Of a stretch of DNA of 64,000 bases, positions 7,977-18,779 are shown piece by piece. Numbering within the stretch: position 1 is the stretch's first letter; every line of letters starts with the position of its first letter. The translations under genes and the position numbers were made by a program. The notes under the pieces were generated by a model, which was not told the DNA's origin, did not search any database, and saw nothing but the letters and a program-made list of their open reading frames with translations. The stretch is taken from contig JAHJTC010000024.1 in the NCBI GenBank assembly GCA_018830105.1, positions 62,001 through 126,000 of the forward strand. The letters are read 5' to 3'. This DNA is from Bacteroidota bacterium. GTDB lineage: Bacteria; Bacteroidota; Bacteroidia; Bacteroidales; F082.

Positions 7977-9929
7977 CTATTTTTTCATATTATAACCGCG
8001 CTGTTTAGCGGCTTCTTCCAGGCGTTTCTGAAAAGCAGATTTCTTAACAGGCTTCTTCTTATTCTGCTCAATTTTAACACGAAGCTTTTCTTCATCGATG
8101 GTAAAACGGAACACATACATCTGCGCAAAAGTAAATATATTGGCCAGGAAATAGTAATAACTGAGACCTGAAGCATAATTGTTAAATAATCCCAAAAACA
8201 TGATCGGCATCAAATACATCATTGTCTGCATTCCAGGAAGTTGGGTACTTTGAGAACCCATCATCTGATTGTTCATGCGGGTGTATAAGATAGTTGAAAC
8301 TGTCATCAGCAGGGTAAACAGACTCACATGATCGCCATAAAAAGGAATTTCGAAGGGCAGGCTGGCAATACTGTCATAACTCGATAAATCTGTTGCCCAC
8401 AGGAACGACTGCTGCCTGAGCTCGATACTCGACGGGAAAAAGCGGAACATCGCGATCAGAATAGGCATTTGCAACAGCATCGGGATACAGCCCGCCATGG
8501 GATTTGCTCCGGCCTTTTTGTAGAGTGTCATCACCGCCTGTTGCTTTTTCATGGCATCCTCCTTCTTGGGATACTTAGCCGAAATTTCGTCTATTTCAGG
8601 TTTTAGCACACGCATCTTGGCCGATGAACTGTAGGTTTTATAGGCAATCGGAAACAGTAACAGCTTGAGCAATACCGTTAGAATAAGTATAACAATACCA
8701 TAATTCCAGCCATATGATCCCAGGAATGTAAATACAGGAATTACCATATAAATATTGATCCATGCAAGCAGGAAAAAGCCCCAGCCCAGCGGAATCTGAC
8801 GCTCCAGGTCAAGCTTGTAAGCACGCATCTCATAATAACTGTTAGGCCCAAAATAGAAGGACATCGGGATGATTTGCGTTTGCCCCGAACTGTAAGGCAC
8901 TTCCACAACACTGCTCATCGATTTGAGATAATGATCATGCGTGGGTCTTTCCTTGGTGTAGGTCTTCATTTCGGCATTCTCAAAGTGATCCTTTGCAATG
9001 AAGCTTGAAGTAAAAAATCGTTGTTTGTACGAAACCCATTTTACCCTTGTACGCACAACTTCCTCATCATCATCAGATTCGGAGAGATAATCGACATCAT
9101 CATTCAAATGTTTGAAGTAAATCGTTGAGCCATTAAAGCGATCAACCGACCGCTCCTGCTGCAGCAAATCGGCTTGCCAGTTAAGGGTTAAAAAGCTCGC
9201 ATTGGCAGCAATGATATCATCCATACCCACAATCCTGATATCGAACCCAAGCATATATTCATCGGGCTTGATAACATATTCATAGGCAATATATTTGTTG
9301 GGATCGGGCTGTCCCATACCATTATCGGCCAACAACCGCATACTGAAAACGAGACTGTCGTTGGTGTCTGTTTTTAGCGGACGGCTACCATCGTATGGAT
9401 ACCCGTTAAGGTAAGGCTCAAAATAGAATTCGTTGGTGTTGATATTTCGGTTGCGGGAGAAAAAAGAGAGGTTGAAATCATTATTGTCTGGATCAAAAAT
9501 CACGAGAGGCAGCGAATCCCAGGTTTGATAGTCCTTCAACACAACTTTATTGATGGCTCCACCTTTAGCGTTGATGGAAATCTCAAAAACATCATTCTCA
9601 AGCACCCATGTTTTTTCCTCGCCACGTGCTGCCAGAGCAAATGCTCCGTATTTTTCTGTTAAGCGTTGTTGGGATTCTGAAGCGTCTTCACCAGCAAGAT
9701 CAGCATTTACATCAGCGGCAGAACCCTGATTTATTTCATTTTCAAGGCGTTTCATTTCTGCTGCCATCCTCACCGAATCAAGCAATTGCTGCTGCTGACG
9801 GACCATGGCCAGTGAATCGATTTTTCGTTGGCGTGCTTCAATTTCCTCTTGTGAGGGTGTCATCCAAACGGAGTAGCCAATGAGAATTGCTGCTATAATT
9901 ATAAAACCAAGTATGGAATCTCTATTCAT
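7977..9929 (-). CDS. yidC: Membrane protein insertase YidC
   Basis: The protein has 650 residues. It has an N-terminal membrane anchor (IIIAAILIGYSVWM, about 9-22), a coiled linker, a large periplasmic beta domain (about 95-370) and a C-terminal Oxa1/60-kDa inner-membrane domain (about 380-615) with five membrane segments. The basic C-tail (EQNKKKPVKKSAFQKRL) is typical for ribosome contact. It inserts membrane proteins with or without SecYEG. As in many Bacteroidota, pyrG is immediately upstream on the same strand. A well-formed promoter of its own lies just upstream, so it need not depend on pyrG transcription. Confidence 0.97.
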   Translation of the reverse strand: MNRDSILGFIIIAAILIGYSVWMTPSQEEIEARQRKIDSLAMVRQQQQLLDSVRMAAEMKRLENEINQGSAADVNADLAGEDASESQQRLTEKYGAFALAARGEEKTWVLENDVFEISINAKGGAINKVVLKDYQTWDSLPLVIFDPDNNDFNLSFFSRNRNINTNEFYFEPYLNGYPYDGSRPLKTDTNDSLVFSMRLLADNGMGQPDPNKYIAYEYVIKPDEYMLGFDIRIVGMDDIIAANASFLTLNWQADLLQQERSVDRFNGSTIYFKHLNDDVDYLSESDDDEEVVRTRVKWVSYKQRFFTSSFIAKDHFENAEMKTYTKERPTHDHYLKSMSSVVEVPYSSGQTQIIPMSFYFGPNSYYEMRAYKLDLERQIPLGWGFFLLAWINIYMVIPVFTFLGSYGWNYGIVILILTVLLKLLLFPIAYKTYSSSAKMRVLKPEIDEISAKYPKKEDAMKKQQAVMTLYKKAGANPMAGCIPMLLQMPILIAMFRFFPSSIELRQQSFLWATDLSSYDSIASLPFEIPFYGDHVSLFTLLMTVSTILYTRMNNQMMGSQSTQLPGMQTMMYLMPIMFLGLFNNYASGLSYYYFLANIFTFAQMYVFRFTIDEEKLRVKIEQNKKKPVKKSAFQKRLEEAAKQRGYNMKK

Positions 9930-9951
9930 TAGTTATGCTATTGTTAAGTTG

Positions 9952-9985
9952 CAAAATTAGCAGAATTTGTAAGAGTGCGGGCAAA
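9952..9985 (-). promoter_or_regulatory. yidC promoter
   Basis: On the minus strand TTTG (9985-9982) is followed after 22 bases by TAATTTTG (9959-9952), matching the Bacteroidota consensus. The start would be near 9945, about 16 bases before the yidC ATG. Confidence 0.65.
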
Positions 9986-10027
9986 GTAGTTCGTCACTGG
10001 ATTAAGAAATTATAAAATGCCGGCTTC

Positions 10028-11698
<1,671 letters not shown>

Positions 11699-11783
11699 TC
11701 ATCCGGGAGTTAACCAAAATGAACCTTAAACAGATTTGAAAACCTTCCTGATTCAGCGGGCAAATTTAACACTAATTTGTGCC

Positions 11784-11821
11784 AAAAAACAAGGCCGTGA
11801 TAATAAATTCACCACAGCCTT
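11784..11821 (-). terminator. Terminator of gap
   Basis: On the minus strand AAGGC (11821-11817) and GCCTT (11795-11791) form the outer stem, with an inner GTG/CAC pair, followed by GTTTTTTG. It lies 43 bases after the gap stop codon. Confidence 0.55.
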
Positions 11822-11863
11822 ATTCAAAATAAATCCCGATGTGTTTATCTAATTACCTGATTT

Positions 11864-13309
11864 TTAATAATAGCGATAGCTCTTGACTTTCCCAATATGA
11901 CGGGCAAGCCTTACAACCTGACTGGTATAACCAAACTCGTTGTCGTACCACAAATAAACGATTACCGATTTACCATCGTCAGAAACTTTTGTTGCAGGGC
12001 TATCAAAAATGCATGCACAGGAATCGCCGATACCATCAGAAGAAACAAACTCTGTTGAGTTACTAAACCTGATTTGCTCAATCAAATGGCCCTTAAGTGT
12101 GGCATCCAAAAACAGTTTATTCACCTCTTCGGCGGATGTTGGCTTCTCCACTTCCAGTGTTAAAATTGCCAATGACACATTTGGTACAGGAACTCTCACT
12201 GCATTGCTGGTCAGTTTTCCTTTGAGCGATGGAATAGCTTTAGCTGCCGCTGACCCTGCCCCTGTTTCAGTAATTACCATATTTAGCGGAGCTGAGCGCC
12301 CACGTCTGGACTTTTTGTGGTAATTATCAAGCAAATTCTGGTCGTTGGTATAAGCGTGAATGGTTTCAATATGACCTTTGATAATTCCAAAAGCTTCTTC
12401 CATAATTTCCAGCCCCGGCACAATAGCATTGGTGGTGCAGGAGGCTGCCGAGAAAATCGTTTCACTATCGAGATCAAGATCACCCTGATTAACCCCATAA
12501 ACGATATTCGGGATATCGCCTTTACCGGGAGCAGTAAGCAGTACCTTGGCAGCGCCTTTGGCTTTTAAATGACGACCCAATTCTTCGCGATCTCTGAAAA
12601 CACCGGTATTATCTATTATCAGAGCATCCTGAATGCCCTCAGCCTCATAGTCGATGTCCTCGGGCTTATTGGCTGCCATAAATTTAATAATCTGTCCATT
12701 AACCACCATGGCCTTGTTGTCGAAATCTTCATTGGCAACACCGGCAAAAGTACCATGCACTGAATCCTTGCGAAAAAGAGAAACACGCTTTTTTATATCT
12801 TCTGTGCTGTTTGATCGGGTGACGATAGCCCTTAACCTCAGGTGTGAGCCATTGCCAGCAAACTGTGTGAGCTCACGGGCCAAAAGCCTTCCAATCCGAC
12901 CAAAACCATAAAGCACCACATCCTGTGTTTTGTCGCTTCGGGGTGGTGCTTTCACAAAAGCCTGTAGTTTGTCCAAAACAAAGGCATTAACAGAGGGATA
13001 TTTGCCTTGCTCTTCGGTCCATTCAGCATTCAGCCTGCCAATATCAATACGTGCCGGAGCAATTTCTTCTTCCAGGATAGCATTGGCAATAAGCAATGAA
13101 TCCTGAACCCTGACAGGTTTCTTCAAAATAGTTTCAGCCCTGATGTGTTTGTTGAGAATCTTTCCTGATCCGCGGTTAACAAGCACCGATCGCAATAAAA
13201 TTAGTTCTATCGATTTATCAAACCATAGTTTACTTACTACACCAATAAACTCAGTAGCAGCTTTTTCGTTGTCAATCCAGGATTTAAGGGAGGCATTAAA
13301 TTTTTCCAT
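11864..13309 (-). CDS. gap: Glyceraldehyde-3-phosphate dehydrogenase, long (~480-residue) form
   Basis: The protein has 481 residues, about 140 longer than classical GAPDH because of an N-terminal helical extension (1-125) typical of a GAPDH class common in Bacteroidota. The NAD-binding motif YGFGRIGR is at 134-141. The catalytic cysteine is Cys291 in ASCTTNAIVP. The C-terminal substrate site includes WYDNEFGYTSQVVRL. It oxidises glyceraldehyde-3-phosphate to 1,3-bisphosphoglycerate in glycolysis, or runs in reverse; the direction preferred by this class is not evident from sequence. Confidence 0.96.
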   Translation of the reverse strand: MEKFNASLKSWIDNEKAATEFIGVVSKLWFDKSIELILLRSVLVNRGSGKILNKHIRAETILKKPVRVQDSLLIANAILEEEIAPARIDIGRLNAEWTEEQGKYPSVNAFVLDKLQAFVKAPPRSDKTQDVVLYGFGRIGRLLARELTQFAGNGSHLRLRAIVTRSNSTEDIKKRVSLFRKDSVHGTFAGVANEDFDNKAMVVNGQIIKFMAANKPEDIDYEAEGIQDALIIDNTGVFRDREELGRHLKAKGAAKVLLTAPGKGDIPNIVYGVNQGDLDLDSETIFSAASCTTNAIVPGLEIMEEAFGIIKGHIETIHAYTNDQNLLDNYHKKSRRGRSAPLNMVITETGAGSAAAKAIPSLKGKLTSNAVRVPVPNVSLAILTLEVEKPTSAEEVNKLFLDATLKGHLIEQIRFSNSTEFVSSDGIGDSCACIFDSPATKVSDDGKSVIVYLWYDNEFGYTSQVVRLARHIGKVKSYRYY

Positions 13310-13375
13310 GAAATTTAAATTTGGTTCACATTAATTGGTTAAAAGCCTGACAAAGGCTGTTTCTATTGAATCGCA

Positions 13376-13383
13376 CAAATATA
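13376..13383 (-). promoter_or_regulatory. Candidate -7 box upstream of gap
   Basis: TATATTTG on the minus strand matches TAnnTTTG. No TTTG lies at the ideal distance upstream. The implied leader is about 60 bases. Confidence 0.4.
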
Positions 13384-13416
13384 CAAGATTATCCCGCAAA
13401 CGATTGCACTAATCTC

Positions 13417-13446
13417 AAAAAAAAACCTGCATCTCAATGATGCAGG
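13417..13446 (-). terminator. Terminator of the sigma-70 paralog gene
   Basis: A perfect 8-bp stem CCTGCATC (13426-13433)/GATGCAGG (13439-13446) with loop TCAAT is followed on the minus strand by nine T (complement of 13417-13425). Confidence 0.9.
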
Positions 13447-13459
13447 CTAATTTTCTCTA

Positions 13460-14326
13460 TTATTGCCCCAGATAAGCCTTTAACAATCTGCTTCGTGCGG
13501 TATGTTTGAGCCTTCTGATAGCCTTTTCTTTAATTTGTCGCACCCTTTCGCGTGTGAGGTCGAATTTGGCACCAATTTCTTCGAGGGTGAACCCATGGCT
13601 CATGCCAATGCCATAATACATATTCAGCACCTCGCGCTCTTTCTCAGTGAGTGTTGCCAGCGATCGCTGTATCTCACGGCCAAGTGATTCCTGCATCAGG
13701 GGTTCATCGGTATCCATGGCATCTTCGGGCACATAAGAATCCAAAAACATCATGTCCTCATCTTCTTTGAGCGGCGCATCAGTAGAGATGTAACGCGTTG
13801 AGATTTTAAGCACTGAATCGATCTTATGTTGCGGAAGATCGAGTTTCTCAGCGATCTCATCCGATGAAGGCTGTCGCTCAAACTCCTGCTCCAGTCGCGA
13901 AGAGGTTTTTCTCACCTTATTTAATGAGCCAACCTGATTCAGCGGAAGCCGGATAATACGCGATTGCTCTGCAAGAGCCTGCAGGATGGATTGCCGAATC
14001 CACCATACCGCATAGGATATAAATTTAAATCCACGTGTTTCATCAAATCTGCGTGCAGCTTTGATAAGTCCCAAATTTCCTTCATTGATCAAATCCGGCA
14101 AGCTTAGTCCCTGATTCTGGTACTGTTTAGCAACAGAAACAACAAATCTGAGGTTGGCATTTACCATTCTTTCCAATGCCTTTTGATCACCGGCTTTAAT
14201 CTTACGCGCCAGTTCCACTTCCTGATCAGCGGTGATCATATCCTCTTTTCCTATATCCTGGAGGTATTTGTCCAAAGAGGCGGTTTCACGATTTGTGATT
14301 GACTTAGTGATTTTTAATTGCCTCAT
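13460..14326 (-). CDS. RpoD/SigA-family sigma factor (paralog)
   Basis: The protein has 288 residues, the short primary-sigma form of Bacteroidota without the 1.1 and non-conserved regions. Region 1.2 ([18 protein letters not shown]), region 2 with the promoter-melting segment [15 protein letters not shown], region 3, and region 4.2 with the helix-turn-helix [20 protein letters not shown] are all intact. It is closely similar to the product at 37735-38598. Differences cluster in region 3 and the 3.2 finger (about 150-220), while the DNA-reading segments are nearly the same. That copy is beside pnp and rpsO and is the likelier housekeeping factor; this one may be a growth-state alternative. 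No TAnnTTTG box was found upstream. Confidence 0.95.
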   Translation of the reverse strand: MRQLKITKSITNRETASLDKYLQDIGKEDMITADQEVELARKIKAGDQKALERMVNANLRFVVSVAKQYQNQGLSLPDLINEGNLGLIKAARRFDETRGFKFISYAVWWIRQSILQALAEQSRIIRLPLNQVGSLNKVRKTSSRLEQEFERQPSSDEIAEKLDLPQHKIDSVLKISTRYISTDAPLKEDEDMMFLDSYVPEDAMDTDEPLMQESLGREIQRSLATLTEKEREVLNMYYGIGMSHGFTLEEIGAKFDLTRERVRQIKEKAIRRLKHTARSRLLKAYLGQ

Positions 14327-14534
14327 GGTTTACTATTTATTTTTCTAGATTTATTAACAACAAACCGATCAATTAGTTCGGTCGTTACTCCAACTTTATT
14401 TTCTATTATAAGCCGGCCTGGGATTTGTAATGCATCAAAATCGCCTGCCCGTAAGCTTTTTTTGCCTTTGGGCAACTAATTTTTAGAAGATACGATACAT
14501 TTTCCGAACGCAATTTATTTAAAATTATTCTAAA

Positions 14535-16028
14535 TTAATCAAAAAACTCAAAACTTATTTTCATTCCGTTAGGATACATGCCTTCCACCCGGGTGGTATT
14601 CTGACGCTTATTGTTGAGGGCTGATTCAAGCGATGCCTTGTCATCAACGGGTTTGCCGTTGATACGTACAATCACAAAACCTTCGCTGATGCCTCCGCGC
14701 ATTAAAATTCCTTCTTCCAGATTGGTTACCTTCAGTCCACCATTCAATCCCAGGTTATTGCGGTCGGAATTACTAATCCGAGCCAAGCTTACTCCCAGTG
14801 TTTCATTAAAAAACGCTTCTTCACGCTTTTTAACCTCCGTGGTTCCTTCCCGATTTTTCAACAGCACCTGAAAGTCATACTCTTTTCCATCACGTATTAC
14901 ACTCACTGTTACTTCGTCGCCCGGCCGGTGCTGTCCAACAACTTCAAGTAGTTGCGACAATGTATTTACAGCCACATCATCCACATATGTTATCACATCG
15001 CCGGCATCAATACCAGCTTCAGCAGCACCGCCGTTTTCCATCACTCCTGCAACAAAAACACCATTAATATCTTCACGGCCTATCTCTTTGGCCAGGTCAG
15101 CTGTCATTTCTCTGATTTCAATCCCGATAAAAGCACGCTGCGGTTCGCCATAAAGAATAAGGTCATCAACAACCTTACGCACAATATTGGCTGGAATAGC
15201 AAAAGAGTAACCTTCATATACACCTGTGTGAGATGCAATTGCAGCATTTATACCAATAAGCTCTCCGTTGTTATTAACCAAAGCTCCACCACTGTTTCCG
15301 CGATTGATAACGGCATCAGTTTGTATAAAAGACTCTATGGATGAGCGGTTGCCCAGGATATTGATATTTCTTGCCTTTGCACTCACAATACCGGCGGTAA
15401 CAGTAGAGGTTAAGTTAAAAGGATTGCCTACAGCCAGCACCCATTCGCCAATTTGTACGTCATCAGAATTGCCAAATTCCAGAAAATGCAGCTCCTCTGC
15501 ATCAACCTTTATCAGTGCCAAATCGGTGTTGGGATCTGTGCCAATAACGATCGCTTTACTCTTGCGTTTATCGTTAAAAGTAACTTCAATTTTATCGGCT
15601 CCTTCTACCACATGATTATTTGTAACAATATAGCCATCAGCCGATAACACTACGCCAGAACCAAAACCTACCAGGCTTCTCTGTGCCGGATTGTGATGAG
15701 GATTGCCGTATAAATATTCTCGCAGCGACCCGAAAAAATCATCATAGCTTGCGCCACGTCGCACCATTTCGGTGCGAATATGAACAACCGCATTCACTGT
15801 TTTTTCGGCTGCACTTACAAAATCAATATCCTGCGGAGCAGCAACAAATGATGCTGTTCTGGCATGCATTCTATCAGGCTGAACCTGCGTCCGAGGTGAT
15901 TTATCCTGCAGAAAAATATGCTCACGCTTTCCATTGAAATTTAAAATTGAAATAATTCCTGCTGTTAATACAACACCGGCCAATAAGTAAGCCAGATTTC
16001 GTAGCACTTGGTTTTTATTTCTCTTCAT
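14535..16028 (-). CDS. degQ: DegP/DegQ-family periplasmic serine protease
   Basis: The protein has 497 residues. It has an N-terminal membrane anchor or uncleaved signal (NLAYLLAGVVLTAGIISIL, about 11-29) and a trypsin-like domain with the triad His139 (VTNNHVVEGAD), Asp169 (DPNTDLALI) and Ser246 (NRGNSGGALV). Two PDZ domains follow (about 285-385 and 405-495), with a carboxylate loop seen in the first. It should act as a periplasmic protease/chaperone for misfolded envelope proteins. It lies directly after the sigma paralog on the map but upstream of it in transcription, with a 208-bp gap. It is divergent from dapF. Confidence 0.95.
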   Translation of the reverse strand: MKRNKNQVLRNLAYLLAGVVLTAGIISILNFNGKREHIFLQDKSPRTQVQPDRMHARTASFVAAPQDIDFVSAAEKTVNAVVHIRTEMVRRGASYDDFFGSLREYLYGNPHHNPAQRSLVGFGSGVVLSADGYIVTNNHVVEGADKIEVTFNDKRKSKAIVIGTDPNTDLALIKVDAEELHFLEFGNSDDVQIGEWVLAVGNPFNLTSTVTAGIVSAKARNINILGNRSSIESFIQTDAVINRGNSGGALVNNNGELIGINAAIASHTGVYEGYSFAIPANIVRKVVDDLILYGEPQRAFIGIEIREMTADLAKEIGREDINGVFVAGVMENGGAAEAGIDAGDVITYVDDVAVNTLSQLLEVVGQHRPGDEVTVSVIRDGKEYDFQVLLKNREGTTEVKKREEAFFNETLGVSLARISNSDRNNLGLNGGLKVTNLEEGILMRGGISEGFVIVRINGKPVDDKASLESALNNKRQNTTRVEGMYPNGMKISFEFFD

Positions 16029-16227
16029 ATTGCTAAGTTTTAAAATTACTAAACGCTATCATCAGTTACGTAGCTAAAACGCACAGTGATCTTTAAAGTT
16101 TTAGAACCGCTGTTAATTGATGTTAACAAATGGTATAATTTATTCTTTATAAGATTTGGATTATATTAGCAACAAATTTCGCACCACCGTTAACAGGCTT
16201 AAGAATAATTAACAAACTCATTTTAAA

Positions 16228-17043
16228 ATGTTTCCATCTGACCACTACCCTTTTAAAAAAATTCATGGAGCCGGAAATGATTTTATCATCATGCGGTCGC
16301 CGGCAAAAATTCCTGATCACAATTTAATAGCACAGCTGTGCGATCGGCATTTTGGCATAGGTGCTAATGGTTTGATTCTGCTGTCGGAAGCTTCGGGCAT
16401 AGACTTTAAAATGCAGTATTTCAACGCAGATGGGCACGAAGGAACCCTCTGTGGCAATGGCGGAAGAGCCGCTGCCGTATTTGCCTATCTGGATTTGATC
16501 AGCCGGAAAAAAATGCGTTTTGAAGCTATCGATGGCATACACCATGCGGAAATACTGCAAAGCCATAAAGGCTTTTTCGATGTTGAGATAAGCATGAAGG
16601 ATATCACACATTACGACCTCAACGACGATCGGCTTCTAATTGATACGGGTTCCCCGCATTATGTAAAACGCTGCGACAATTTGTCAGCAATTGATGTAAT
16701 CAAAGAAGGAGCTGCCATTCGGCATGATAAAAACATCTCGCAAAATGGTGTCAATGTGAATTTTATGCAGCTCAAAAAAAATGAAATCCATCTGCGCACT
16801 TTTGAACGGGGCGTTGAAAATGAAACACTTTCGTGCGGAACTGGCGTAACTGCTGCCGCAATAGCTGCTGCTTTATGGTACGACAAATCAGCTGCTGTTG
16901 TAAATACCAAAGGAGGCCGACTCGAGGTTCGCTTCAGCCACAGCGCTGATAAGTTCACGAATATTTGGCTAAGGGGTCCCGTTCAGTTTGTATTTGAAGG
17001 CAGCATCAACCTGAACCAAAAACAAATTTATTCAGCCTTTTAA
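16228..17043 (+). CDS. dapF: Diaminopimelate epimerase
   Basis: The protein has 271 residues, normal length. The two catalytic cysteines are Cys75 (EGTLCGNGGRA) and Cys203 (TLSCGTGVTAAA). It interconverts LL- and meso-diaminopimelate for lysine and peptidoglycan. The GAGNDF motif near residue 15 is intact. It leads a plus-strand series that includes another cell-wall gene, mltG. Confidence 0.97.
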   Translation: MFPSDHYPFKKIHGAGNDFIIMRSPAKIPDHNLIAQLCDRHFGIGANGLILLSEASGIDFKMQYFNADGHEGTLCGNGGRAAAVFAYLDLISRKKMRFEAIDGIHHAEILQSHKGFFDVEISMKDITHYDLNDDRLLIDTGSPHYVKRCDNLSAIDVIKEGAAIRHDKNISQNGVNVNFMQLKKNEIHLRTFERGVENETLSCGTGVTAAAIAAALWYDKSAAVVNTKGGRLEVRFSHSADKFTNIWLRGPVQFVFEGSINLNQKQIYSAF

Positions 17044-17149
17044 AAATTTCCATCACAGCACTTATTCAATATGACCTTCACTTTATTTTTTTACCACAAA
17101 TACTATACTTCTATTCCCCTATTTTACTAACTTAGTGGCCTGAAAAAAC

Positions 17150-17695
17150 ATGTTTATACAATCAGAAAATATAAGCCTTCGGGCAACTGAACCCGCTGAT
17201 GCACCAAGTATTTATCATTGGGAAAATGACCGATCTGTTTGGCAGGTGAGCGATACCATTATGCCATATTCTTTGTTTCAAATTGAGCAGTTTATCCTCA
17301 ACAACACAGATTTGTTTAGTAGTAAACAAATCAGGCTCATGATCGATAGCAAGGTAAGCAAACAGACCATTGGATGTATTGATTTATACGATTTTGATCC
17401 TTTTCATGAACGCATTGGACTGGGCTTACTGATCGCAGAACCATTCAGAAATAAGGGATTTGCAGGCGAAGCCATTAGCCTGATCGAACAATACATCTTC
17501 GCCACACTGCAACTCAATCAAATTTATTGCTTAATAGGTGCAGACAACACCCACAGCATTAAACTTTTTGAAAAAGCCGGTTATGAGCGTTGTGGTGTGC
17601 GAAAAGTCTGGATAAAAACTCCAAAGGGGTTTATTGATCAGCTGGAATATCAAAAAATAAACCCCGATAGAATAATGAAATTAAAAGAATCATGA
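17150..17695 (+). CDS. GNAT-family N-acetyltransferase (RimJ/RimL-like)
   Basis: The protein has 181 residues. The N-terminus ISLRATEPADAPSIYHWEND is typical of the RimJ/RimL/SpeG branch. The acetyl-CoA loop is RNKGFAGEA (about 102-110), followed by the motif B segment in which the substrate is contacted near CLIGADNTHSIKLFEKAGYE. The substrate is unknown. The stop codon overlaps the mltG start (ATGA), so the two are translationally coupled. Confidence 0.85.
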   Translation: MFIQSENISLRATEPADAPSIYHWENDRSVWQVSDTIMPYSLFQIEQFILNNTDLFSSKQIRLMIDSKVSKQTIGCIDLYDFDPFHERIGLGLLIAEPFRNKGFAGEAISLIEQYIFATLQLNQIYCLIGADNTHSIKLFEKAGYERCGVRKVWIKTPKGFIDQLEYQKINPDRIMKLKES

Positions 17696-18774
17696 GTTAC
17701 TACTATACCAAAAACAGCCGACGCGGCAAGCAAAAAAAGAGCAAATGGCGCAGGCTAATTTTCTCGGTTTTACTGATTTTAATCCTGATTGGATCAGGTG
17801 CAGGCTACCTGCTGTACACCATAATTTTAAAGCCGAATGTTTGGGTTCAAAAAGAGCAAACCTCCATATTTATTTCATCAGAAGCCAGTTATCAAATGGT
17901 TCTGGACACCTTATACAGTAAAGGTATTATCATTCATCGCAAAAATTTTGAATGGCTGGCTCAACATAAATCGTACCCCGAGCTCGTAAAACCAGGCCAC
18001 TACATCATTCGGGCCGGGATGAATAATAACGAACTGATTAATCTGTTACGTGCTGGCTTGCAAAGTCCTGTAGATGTTACCTTTAACAATCTGCGCACAG
18101 TGGAGCAGCTTGCCGCTAATATTGCCAAGCAAATAGAGACCGACTCGCTCTCCATTATAACCCTATTGTATGATACGGCCTATATTGGTCAGCTGGGTTT
18201 TAATCGCCAAACAATTCCGGCACTTTTTATTCCCAATACCTATGAATTTTATTGGACAACAGATGCTACAACATTCATTTCCAGAATGTTTCAGGAATAC
18301 AGGAGTTTTTGGAATCCCTCACGTTTAGATAAAGCCAAAGCCATTGGATTAGAACCTTATGAGGTTTCAACTTTGGCATCTATTATTGAGAAAGAAACCA
18401 ATAAGCAAGACGAAAAAGCCACCATTGCCGGTGTTTATCTCAACCGCCTTAAAGCAAACTGGAGACTTCAGGCCGATCCAACACTTGTTTTTGCTTCGGG
18501 CGATTTTGGCATTCAGCGTGTATTGGATGTGCACAAGCTCATTGACTCACCCTATAACACCTATAGAAACAGTGGTTTGCCTCCGGGTCCCATCACCATT
18601 CCCGATCCCACATCCATTGATGCCGTTCTCAATTATGAAACACACCGCTATTATTTTTTCTGTGCCAAGGACGATTTATCCGGATATCATGCTTTTGCCG
18701 AAACCAATAGAGAACACGAACGTAATGCACGCGCTTACCGCAATGCATTGAACAAGCTTAATATTAAAAAATAG
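17692..18774 (+). CDS. mltG: Endolytic peptidoglycan transglycosylase MltG
   Basis: The protein has 360 residues. It has a basic N-terminus, one membrane segment (about 23-45), a LysM-like region and the YceG/MltG domain. The catalytic glutamate lies in LASIIEKETN (about residue 233), followed by IAGVYLNRL and the ADPTL and YNTY motifs. It cleaves nascent glycan strands and is thought to set their length. The ATGA overlap with the acetyltransferase and the 5-bp gap to the next gene support an operon. Confidence 0.95.
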   Translation: MSYYYTKNSRRGKQKKSKWRRLIFSVLLILILIGSGAGYLLYTIILKPNVWVQKEQTSIFISSEASYQMVLDTLYSKGIIIHRKNFEWLAQHKSYPELVKPGHYIIRAGMNNNELINLLRAGLQSPVDVTFNNLRTVEQLAANIAKQIETDSLSIITLLYDTAYIGQLGFNRQTIPALFIPNTYEFYWTTDATTFISRMFQEYRSFWNPSRLDKAKAIGLEPYEVSTLASIIEKETNKQDEKATIAGVYLNRLKANWRLQADPTLVFASGDFGIQRVLDVHKLIDSPYNTYRNSGLPPGPITIPDPTSIDAVLNYETHRYYFFCAKDDLSGYHAFAETNREHERNARAYRNALNKLNIKK

Positions 18775-18779
18775 ACCTT

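Noticed and set aside
14460..14480. TTGCC/GGCAA hairpin as a terminator
   Set aside because: On the minus strand it is followed by A rather than T, and on the plus strand the T-run is too far away.
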